A stretch of DNA of 27,798 bases from Fluviibacter sp039805725. Its GTDB lineage: Bacteria > Pseudomonadota > Gammaproteobacteria > Burkholderiales > Rhodocyclaceae. The stretch lies in contig JBDLTT010000049.1 of assembly GCA_039805725.1 (NCBI GenBank), forward strand, positions 1-27,798, written 5' to 3'. The notes below the pieces were generated by a model. That model made no database searches and had not been told where the DNA came from. It saw only the letters and a list, made by a program, of their open reading frames with translations. How positions within the stretch are numbered: position 1 is the stretch's first letter; the number at the start of each line of letters is the position of its first letter. Made by a program: the position numbers and the translations under genes. Positions 22,102 through 27,798 of this stretch are shown one piece after another.

Positions 22102-22593
22102 ATGCGACACATCATTTCCATCCTTCTGGAAAACGAATCGGGTGCCCTGTCACGCGTGGCAGGTCTGTTCTCGGCGCGTGGTTACAACATCCAGTCGCTC
22201 ACCGTGGCGCCGACGGAAGATCCGTCGCTGTCGCGCATGACGCTGGTCACGTTTGGCAACGACGACATTATTGAGCAGATCACCAAACAGCTGAACAAGC
22301 TGGTGGACGTGGTCAAGGTCATCGATCTGTCCGAGGCGCCGCATGTTGAGCGTGAGTTGCTGATGATCAAGGTCCGCGCCACCGGCAAGGATCGTGAAGA
22401 AATGAAGCGGCTGGCGGACATCTTCCGTGGTCACATCATCGACGTCACCGATTCGGCCTATGTCATCGAGCTGACGGGTACGTCCAATAAACTGGATTCA
22501 TTCATCGCAGCGATCGATCCCGTACTGATTCTGGAGACGGTCCGCTCGGGCGTTTCCGGTATCGGTCGCGGTGACCGCATGCTCAAGGTTTAA
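22102..22593 (+). CDS. ilvH: Acetolactate synthase small regulatory subunit
   Basis: IlvH binds the large subunit, activates it and gives feedback inhibition by valine. The 163-residue length is the same as E. coli IlvH. The N-terminal ACT domain is clear (SILLENESGALSRVAGLFSARGYNIQSLTV), followed by the C-terminal domain with ELLMIKVRA and a GIGRG segment near the end. AAGGAG precedes the ATG, and the gene starts 11 bases after ilvI, so the two subunits are made from one transcript. Confidence 0.97.
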   Translation: MRHIISILLENESGALSRVAGLFSARGYNIQSLTVAPTEDPSLSRMTLVTFGNDDIIEQITKQLNKLVDVVKVIDLSEAPHVERELLMIKVRATGKDREEMKRLADIFRGHIIDVTDSAYVIELTGTSNKLDSFIAAIDPVLILETVRSGVSGIGRGDRMLKV

Positions 22594-22630
22594 CTTTTTC
22601 TATTGCTAAATTTTTGCTGAAAGGAACATC

Positions 22631-23647
22631 ATGAAAGTTTATTACGACAAGGATGCCGATCTCTCGCTGATCAAAGGCAAGCAGGTCACCATCGTCGGTT
22701 ACGGTTCGCAAGGGCATGCACATGCACAGAATCTGCGAGACTCGGGCGTCAGCGTCACGGTTGCATTGCGTAAGGGCGGTGCGTCGTGGGCCAAGGCTGA
22801 AGGCGCTGGCCTCAAGGTCGAAGAAATTGCGACTGCGGTCAAGAATGCCGACGTCGTGATGATTCTGCTGCCAGACGAGAGCGCTCCGGATGTCTACAAC
22901 AAAGATGTCGCCCCGAACATGAAAAAGGGCGCGGTTCTCGCCTTTGCGCATGGCTTCAATGTGCATTACAACCAGATCGTGCCGCGTGACGATGTTGATG
23001 TGATCATGGTTGCCCCGAAGGGTCCGGGCCACACGGTGCGTTCGGAGTACCTCAAGGGCGGCGGCGTGCCATCGCTGGTTGCGATATACCAGGACAAGTC
23101 CGGCAAGGCACGCGATATCGCCCTGTCATACGCGGCGGCCAACGGCGGCACCAAGGGTGGCGTGATCGAAACATCGTTCCGCGAAGAAACCGAGACCGAC
23201 CTGTTCGGTGAGCAGGCCGTACTCTGTGGCGGCGCTGTCGAGCTGGTCAAGATGGGTTTCGAAACGCTGACCGAAGCAGGTTATGCACCGGAAATGGCCT
23301 ATTTCGAGTGCCTGCACGAACTGAAGCTGATCGTTGATCTGATGTACGAAGGCGGTATCGCCAACATGAATTACTCGATCTCGAATAACGCCGAGTATGG
23401 TGAATACGTCACCGGCCAACGCGTGATCGCCGATCAGGCCCGTGAAGCCATGCGTGAGTGCCTGCGCAATGTCCAGAATGGTGAATATGCCAAGCGCTTC
23501 ATCCTGGAAGGCCGCACCAACTATCCGGAGATGACGGCGCGCCGCCGCTTGAACGCCGCACACCCGATCGAAGTGGTGGGGGCTAAGCTACGCGCAATGA
23601 TGCCGTGGATTGCCAAGAATAAATTGGTTGACCAGTCCAAGAACTAA
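22631..23647 (+). CDS. ilvC: Ketol-acid reductoisomerase, class I
   Basis: IlvC converts acetolactate or acetohydroxybutyrate to the dihydroxy acids using NADPH and magnesium. The 338-residue length is that of class I enzymes (E. coli has the longer class II form). The Rossmann motif GYGSQGHAHAQNLRDSG is near residue 25, and the knotted C-terminal domain includes DLFGEQAVLCGG and the metal-binding glutamates in MAYFECLHELKLIVDLMYEGG. AAGGAA lies upstream of the ATG. It follows ilvH by 37 bases. Downstream, a large imperfect palindrome separates it from psd. Confidence 0.98.
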   Translation: MKVYYDKDADLSLIKGKQVTIVGYGSQGHAHAQNLRDSGVSVTVALRKGGASWAKAEGAGLKVEEIATAVKNADVVMILLPDESAPDVYNKDVAPNMKKGAVLAFAHGFNVHYNQIVPRDDVDVIMVAPKGPGHTVRSEYLKGGGVPSLVAIYQDKSGKARDIALSYAAANGGTKGGVIETSFREETETDLFGEQAVLCGGAVELVKMGFETLTEAGYAPEMAYFECLHELKLIVDLMYEGGIANMNYSISNNAEYGEYVTGQRVIADQAREAMRECLRNVQNGEYAKRFILEGRTNYPEMTARRRLNAAHPIEVVGAKLRAMMPWIAKNKLVDQSKN

Positions 23648-23650
23648 GGA

Positions 23651-23775
23651 TAAACCGGCTGCGCCGTCACATGACGTTGTTGCGCGGTGCTCGCTTCCTC
23701 GCCTATCTTTACGATATGTCTCGGTCGCTGTGCTCCGTGCGCCTAGTCCTGTGGCGGCTCGCTGCGGTTTCTCGT
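23651..23775. repeat. ERIC-like imperfect palindrome between ilvC and psd
   Basis: Nearly the whole gap between ilvC and psd is one imperfect inverted repeat of about 120 bases centred near 23710. The outer ends pair as AAACCG (23653-23658) with CGGTTT (23764-23769). An inner stem pairs GCCGTCACATGAC (23663-23675) with GTCCTGTGGCGGC (23746-23758), with one wobble and one mismatch. Further in, TGCGCGG-type bases pair with CCGTGCGC, and TATC (23704-23707) pairs with GATA (23712-23715) at the tip. The size and design resemble ERIC elements of enterobacteria, though the sequence is not that of ERIC as I know it. No open reading frame in it is convincing. Confidence 0.6.
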
Positions 23776-23801
23776 AGTCAACATCGAACGAAAGAATGTC
23801 C

Positions 23802-24449
23802 ATGAATTATCCGCATCCACTACTCGCCCGCGAGGGCTGGCCCTTCATTGGGCTGGCCGTGGGTGCAGCCGTTCTGGCCTCGATTCTGGATAGTGCTCTG
23901 GTCTGGTTGCTCTGGCCGATCGCCCTGTTTGTCGTGCAGTTTTTTCGGGATCCGCCGCGTGTTGTGGCCGGTGGACCGAATAGTGTGGTTTCATCGGCCG
24001 ATGGGCGCGTGATTGTTGTTGCAGAAACGGATGATCCTTGGCTCAACCGTCGTGCGCTCAAGGTGAGCGTGTTCATGAATGTATTCAATGTGCATTCGAA
24101 CCGTATTCCGACTGCATGCGAAGTCGTTGGCAAGTGGTACGTGGCGGGCAGCTTCCTGAATGCGGCGCTTGATAAAGCCTCCGAACATAACGAACGCTGC
24201 GCCCTGCATTTGCGCACATCGGGTGGCCAGGACATCACTTGCGTGCAGATTGCCGGACTGGTGGCGCGGCGTATTCTCAATTACGCGGAAATCGGAAACC
24301 GTTACAAGGCCGGAGAACGCTACGGCTTTATCCGATTTGGTTCCCGTGTTGATTTCTACCTGCCGCTTAACGCCCAGGTCAAAGTCAGTATCGGCGATAA
24401 GGTGTATGCTTCATCCACGGTCATTGCCGAACTGGATCAAGCTGCCTGA
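23802..24449 (+). CDS. psd: Phosphatidylserine decarboxylase (short form)
   Basis: Psd makes phosphatidylethanolamine from phosphatidylserine at the inner membrane, and is a pyruvoyl enzyme formed by self-cleavage. The protein of 215 residues is of the short, non-enterobacterial type. It has a membrane-associated N terminus (REGWPFIGLAVGAAVLASIL), the VHSNRIP segment near residue 100, and the likely self-cleavage pair Gly180-Ser181 in IRFGSRVDF. The second of two in-frame ATGs (23802) is preferred: GAAAGA lies 6 bases before it, and it gives the MNYPHP start common in this family. Its stop overlaps the pssA start as TGATG, so the two steps of phosphatidylethanolamine synthesis are coupled. 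Confidence 0.95.
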   Translation: MNYPHPLLAREGWPFIGLAVGAAVLASILDSALVWLLWPIALFVVQFFRDPPRVVAGGPNSVVSSADGRVIVVAETDDPWLNRRALKVSVFMNVFNVHSNRIPTACEVVGKWYVAGSFLNAALDKASEHNERCALHLRTSGGQDITCVQIAGLVARRILNYAEIGNRYKAGERYGFIRFGSRVDFYLPLNAQVKVSIGDKVYASSTVIAELDQAA

Positions 24450-25240
24450 TGCTGAACGAAAAGAAACCGCGCAAATCGTTGTTCAACCCGGACGTGAAAC
24501 GTCGGGGTATTTATATTCTGCCGAATCTGTTTACAACCGGTGCGTTGTTTGCGGGGTTCTATGCCATCGTGCAGGCCATGAATGGCGCCTATGAGCAGGC
24601 GGCCGTCGCCGTGTTTGTTGCGATGGTTCTGGATGGCCTGGATGGGCGGGTTGCCCGCATGACCAAAACGCAGAGCGCCTTTGGCGCCGAGTACGATTCG
24701 CTGGCCGATATGGTGTCGTTTGGCGCTGCCCCGGCACTGATCGTCTACGAATGGTCGCTGCGTGGCATGGGTAAGTTCGGCTGGATGGCCGCCTTCCTTT
24801 ACTGCGCTGGTGCGGCTTTGCGCCTGGCGCGTTTTAACACGACGCTCGAAGTCGTCGATAAGCGATACTTCCAGGGCCTGCCGAGTCCGGCGGCTGCGGC
24901 GCTGGTCGCTGGTTTCATCTGGGTTATGGGTGATCTGGGTGTGGCGGGTCCCGATGTCTCCTGGCTGGCTGCCGCGATTACGATTTTTGCCGGGGTCACC
25001 ATGGTGACGAGTGTGAAGTTCTATTCGTTCAAAGACATCAACCTGCGCAAGAGCGTGCCGTTTGTGGTGGTGGCCGCCTTTGCGCTGGCTCTGGCGCTGA
25101 TCTCCAGTTATCCACCGGGTTGGTTGTTCGGTTTCTTCCTGGTGTACGCCCTGTCGGGCTACGTGCTGGCGATACTGCCAAATCGCAGAACCGGTAAAAT
25201 GGTCAGGCCGCCGCGCCTGCAAACGCCGCCGCAAGAATAA
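24449..25240 (+). CDS. pssA: CDP-diacylglycerol-serine O-phosphatidyltransferase
   Basis: PssA joins serine to CDP-diacylglycerol to give phosphatidylserine, the substrate for Psd encoded just upstream. The 263-residue protein has the CDP-alcohol phosphotransferase motif, with Asp62, Asp65, Gly66, Ala69, Arg70, Gly79, Asp83 and Asp87 exactly spaced. Several membrane helices follow. This is the integral membrane (type II-like) enzyme rather than the E. coli peripheral type. Its ATG shares one base with the psd stop. The first minor pilin gene starts 4 bases after its stop. Confidence 0.95.
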   Translation: MLNEKKPRKSLFNPDVKRRGIYILPNLFTTGALFAGFYAIVQAMNGAYEQAAVAVFVAMVLDGLDGRVARMTKTQSAFGAEYDSLADMVSFGAAPALIVYEWSLRGMGKFGWMAAFLYCAGAALRLARFNTTLEVVDKRYFQGLPSPAAAALVAGFIWVMGDLGVAGPDVSWLAAAITIFAGVTMVTSVKFYSFKDINLRKSVPFVVVAAFALALALISSYPPGWLFGFFLVYALSGYVLAILPNRRTGKMVRPPRLQTPPQE

Positions 25241-25244
25241 GCCC

Positions 25245-25664
25245 ATGCGCGCGCATTCGCGCTACGCCCGGGGGTTTTCCCTCATTGAGTTGCTGGTCGT
25301 CATGGTCATCGTGGCTGTGCTGGCGGGCATCGCTTATCCCGCCTATACCAGCCATCTCAAACGCAGTCATCGTGCCGAGGCGCGTACTGAGCTGCTGCGC
25401 ATGCAGATGGCGATTGAAAAGCAACGCCTCACCACGCTGGGTGCACAGCCGAGTTTGCCACCAAACTGGGTGACAGCACCCGCGGTGGCCAAACACTACC
25501 AATTGACGATGCAGCCGATCGGGCAGAGCTATACGCTGGAAGCGCGGGCGTTACCGGGAGATGGGCAAGCTGAAGATCGGCAGGGCGAGATATCCTGTGC
25601 CGTGATGAGTTTGCGTGTGCAGGGTTTAGACACGCGCTACGAACCGGCAGCCTGCTGGCAATAA
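25245..25664 (+). CDS. Type IV prepilin-like protein (PilE/FimT type)
   Basis: The 139-residue protein begins with a short basic leader and a type III prepilin signal: cleavage after Gly10 in ARG-FSLIELL, with Glu15 at position +5 of the mature protein. A hydrophobic helix follows. The C-terminal globular part is small, with two cysteines, near residues 123 and 137, likely forming a disulfide. It resembles minor pilins of the PilE/FimT group rather than a clear major pilin. It starts 4 bases after pssA with no strong ribosome binding site, and heads a cluster of minor pilin genes. Whether it is a major or minor subunit cannot be decided from sequence. Confidence 0.9.
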   Translation: MRAHSRYARGFSLIELLVVMVIVAVLAGIAYPAYTSHLKRSHRAEARTELLRMQMAIEKQRLTTLGAQPSLPPNWVTAPAVAKHYQLTMQPIGQSYTLEARALPGDGQAEDRQGEISCAVMSLRVQGLDTRYEPAACWQ

Positions 25665-25668
25665 CACC

Positions 25669-26292
25669 ATGTGCAATCGTCGGCGTGAGCGTGGTGTCTC
25701 GCTGATTGAAACGCTCATTGCGATGGCGCTGGGTCTGCTCGTATTGACCGGTGTGCTGCAATTGATGAATCAGTTGGTCGACGGAAACACGGCAACGATT
25801 AAAGTGACGCGGCTGGCGCAGGATACGCGTACCGTGATGGACATCATCATTCAGGATTTGCGCCGCGCCGGTAGCTTCCCGGAGGCCGTAAACGATCTGG
25901 GAGATTCCCAACGTTTTCTGCAGGATCAGCCACCAGCCCCGCGGATCGACGGCGAAGTCTTAAAGCCCGGGCAACCCGGATCATCCATCTCCTATGCCTA
26001 CCGTGAGTCTGATGGCAAACTCACGCAGGGCAAGTTTTCCCTGGATCTCAAAGCCGGATCAATTCAAATGCATACCGGCACGGCATCGGCGCCGGAAACG
26101 ATTACGGATCCGGCATTCATCCATGTTACGGCGTTATCGTTTCTTCCGAGTCGCAGCGAAAGCAGATCCGGTCCTGTTCAGCAAGAGCAAATTGCGATTG
26201 AGGTACGTCTCGTTGCACGCTTGAAATCCGAACCTACCGTTGAGCGTCAACTGGTAGACCGCGTGGTACTCAGAAATCCGGTGCTGAAATGA
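25669..26292 (+). CDS. pilW: Type IV minor pilin PilW-like
   Basis: The 207-residue protein has the prepilin leader ERG-VSLIETL (cleavage after Gly9, Glu14 at +5), a hydrophobic helix and a globular domain. The IIIQDLRRAGSF segment after the helix is typical of PilW-type minor pilins, which help start pilus assembly and form the tip. It follows the previous pilin gene after 4 bases, and its TGA overlaps the next ATG as ATGA. Confidence 0.9.
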   Translation: MCNRRRERGVSLIETLIAMALGLLVLTGVLQLMNQLVDGNTATIKVTRLAQDTRTVMDIIIQDLRRAGSFPEAVNDLGDSQRFLQDQPPAPRIDGEVLKPGQPGSSISYAYRESDGKLTQGKFSLDLKAGSIQMHTGTASAPETITDPAFIHVTALSFLPSRSESRSGPVQQEQIAIEVRLVARLKSEPTVERQLVDRVVLRNPVLK

Positions 26293-27377
26293 GCCACGTG
26301 GCGCGTCGCTTGGCACTAGGCATGGCCGTCCTGCCCGTGGCACTGATTCTGCTGGCGGGCGCCGCCTTGATATTGCTCTTTGCCCAGAAGAATTTGCTGG
26401 TCGATCTGCAGGTGACCCGCAATGGCTATGCCAGTCGGGTAGCTTATGCAGCGGCTGACTCAGGTTTGGCCGTGGCACTGTCGAGGCTTAACGATGCGGC
26501 ACAGCGCAAGACACTGCTCAGCGAGACCAAAGGTGCGGGCACATACGATACGATCGCATCGCCAGTGTTCACAGAGATTCTGGGACCCTCGGTTGAGGCG
26601 CGTATCAAACTCAAAGCGCTCGGGCTGGGTGGGCCGGATGTCCGTTTGCAAGTTCAGAGTACTGGTTGTGTCAGCGATTGCGCTAAGGGTCGAGCAACCG
26701 TCTCGCAGACGATGGCCATGCGCGGGGGGATTCACCAGATACCGGTCGCTCTGCTCTCGGCGCGTGGCAGCATCGATGTCAGCGGCCCCGTCACCCTGAG
26801 CAATCAATCGCCTGTTGTCCGCGGCATGCTCATGCATGCCGGGAGTGCCATCAACCGTGATGATGCCGTACAGCGTTTCAGCCTGCCGGGGCAGAACCCG
26901 GATCTGGCCGAAATTGCGCACGATCCACGTTATGCGGAGCAATCGGTTGATCAGTTTTTTGCGCGTTGGTTTGGTGCGGACAAAGACTTTATCCGGTCGA
27001 CGGCGGCAAATGTTACATGCACTGGGGAGTGCGCAGGTACTGTTGCGGCATTGGGTAGCCGAGTGATCTGGCTAGACGGAAACGCCCGCCTGAGCAATGG
27101 CAATCTGGGGTCGCCTGAGTCACCGGTCATCATCATTGCCACAGGGTCGCTACAGCTGTCCGGCACACTCCGCCTTGCCGGTATTGTTTATAGCATGGCC
27201 CCGCTGACAACCATTCAGTTAGTGAGTGGCTCGATCGAAGGCGCGGTAATCGCCGAGAATGCGCTCAACGTTTCGCAGGGTGGCCGACTCAGTTACAACC
27301 CGGTAATTTTGCAACGGGCGCAAAGTCATTTGGGGCGTTTTGTACCGGTGCCCGGCAGCTGGAGCGACGGCGAATGA
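26289..27377 (+). CDS. pilX: PilX-like minor pilin with atypical N terminus
   Basis: The 362-residue protein sits where PilX is expected and has an N-terminal membrane helix (about residues 8-34) followed by YAAADSGLAVALSRL, resembling the AA-(E/D)-(A/S)-G/A-L segment after the PilX or GspK helix. It lacks the G-FxxxE cleavage signature: after the only leader glycine (Gly11) the +5 position is proline. It is much longer than usual PilX proteins (about 170-200). The C-terminal half looks beta-rich, with repeated phrases such as GSIDVSGPVTLSN and GSLQLSGTLRLAG. Two CxxxC pairs (TGCVSDCAK and TCTGECAG) may form disulfides. Both its ends overlap neighbours by ATGA. PilX assignment comes mainly from context. 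Confidence 0.75.
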   Translation: MSHVARRLALGMAVLPVALILLAGAALILLFAQKNLLVDLQVTRNGYASRVAYAAADSGLAVALSRLNDAAQRKTLLSETKGAGTYDTIASPVFTEILGPSVEARIKLKALGLGGPDVRLQVQSTGCVSDCAKGRATVSQTMAMRGGIHQIPVALLSARGSIDVSGPVTLSNQSPVVRGMLMHAGSAINRDDAVQRFSLPGQNPDLAEIAHDPRYAEQSVDQFFARWFGADKDFIRSTAANVTCTGECAGTVAALGSRVIWLDGNARLSNGNLGSPESPVIIIATGSLQLSGTLRLAGIVYSMAPLTTIQLVSGSIEGAVIAENALNVSQGGRLSYNPVILQRAQSHLGRFVPVPGSWSDGE

Positions 27378-27798
27378 TCCGTCAGCAATATCGTTGCGCT
27401 GGTTTTAGTCTGATTGAAGTACTCGTGGCGCTCGTCATTCTGGGTGTGGGTTTCATGGGTTTGGCACGTTTACAACTTGCCCTGCTGGCGGGCACTGCCG
27501 ACAGTGTCGCCTACGACTATGCAATTCGTCTGGCGAATGACCAGATCGAGAGTCTGCGCTTTGCGCAATTGTCCGGTGCCGTACCGGGCTCTGGCGCCGA
27601 TGAGCAGCCCTTGCAGGGCATGACCTTTGTGCGCTCGTGGTCGGTCAACTGTGGCGCATCACCACTTTGCCAGGTGGCAGTAACGGTGAAGTGGAGCGAG
27701 CCCCGAAGCAATGGAGCGCAAGACCAGCGGGAATTGGCGCTCAATGCCTTTCTATCGTCGCCAACTTCGGCTGAACAGGCCTGGCTGGTGCAATCCGG
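27374..27798 (+). CDS. pilV: Type IV minor pilin PilV-like (3' end outside window)
   Basis: From the ATG at 27374, which overlaps the pilX-like stop as ATGA, the frame is open to the window end (141 codons). The leader CAG-FSLIEVL gives cleavage after Gly10 and Glu15 at +5, followed by the helix VALVILGVGFMGLARLQ. This start and the later YAIRLANDQIESLR segment are typical of PilV-type minor pilins. Two cysteines, in NCGASPLC, may pair. The gene is incomplete here, so its length and stop are unknown. Confidence 0.88.
   Translation, partial: MIRQQYRCAGFSLIEVLVALVILGVGFMGLARLQLALLAGTADSVAYDYAIRLANDQIESLRFAQLSGAVPGSGADEQPLQGMTFVRSWSVNCGASPLCQVAVTVKWSEPRSNGAQDQRELALNAFLSSPTSAEQAWLVQS

Noticed and set aside
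1..27798. Defence island, prophage, transposon, CRISPR or biosynthetic cluster.
   Set aside because: No cas, nuclease, toxin-antitoxin, integrase, transposase or phage structural gene and no regular spaced repeats were found on either strand.

Overview
The window looks like a piece of a betaproteobacterial chromosome of moderately high GC, carrying core genes with little mobile DNA. Reasons: the adjacent ECF-type sigma factor, DUF3619 and DUF3106 genes beside an ilvI-ilvH-ilvC-psd-pssA run, the separate LptF and LptG permeases divergent from pepA-holC-valS, and the BepA-TusA pair. I cannot name the genus with confidence; Neisseriales or a related order is a guess. No tRNA, rRNA, CRISPR array, transposase or prophage gene was seen.

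Layout. (1) 1-5.4 kb: acetate and C2 metabolism. An lrgA-like gene (and the first codons of an lrgB-like gene), malate synthase aceB, a divergent LysR regulator, the thiol peroxidase gene tpx, and isocitrate lyase aceA. The aceB and aceA upstream regions share an almost identical 12-bp palindromic sequence. (2) 5.4-9.1 kb: a clpS-clpA-rraA unit on the minus strand and a divergent cold-shock gene with a long leader. (3) 9.1-11 kb: a BepA-like periplasmic metalloprotease with a TPR tail, followed by a TusA-family sulfur carrier. (4) 11-18 kb: pepA-holC-valS on the minus strand, divergent from lptF-lptG. (5) 18-20.2 kb: a tightly overlapping minus-strand unit of ECF sigma factor, DUF3619 membrane protein, DUF3106 membrane-anchored protein and RDD membrane protein. 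Its parts resemble a sigma / anti-sigma / periplasmic-sensor module. (6) 20.3-25.2 kb: branched-chain amino acid genes ilvI-ilvH-ilvC, then phospholipid genes psd-pssA. The two groups are separated by a roughly 120-bp imperfect palindrome that resembles ERIC-type repeats. (7) 25.2 kb to the end: four minor type IV pilin genes (pilE/fimT-like, pilW, pilX-like, pilV-like), mostly overlapping by ATGA, the last running off the window.

The most interesting candidates are: the sigma-DUF3619-DUF3106-RDD module, which I interpret as a possible envelope-sensing system by analogy with CnrH-CnrY-CnrX; the shared glyoxylate-shunt operator; the ERIC-like palindrome inside the ilv-psd-pssA run; the hairpin between aceB and lrgA that could act as an attenuator; and the pilX-like protein that lacks the type IV pilin cleavage signature. 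Most of the rest is ordinary core genome.
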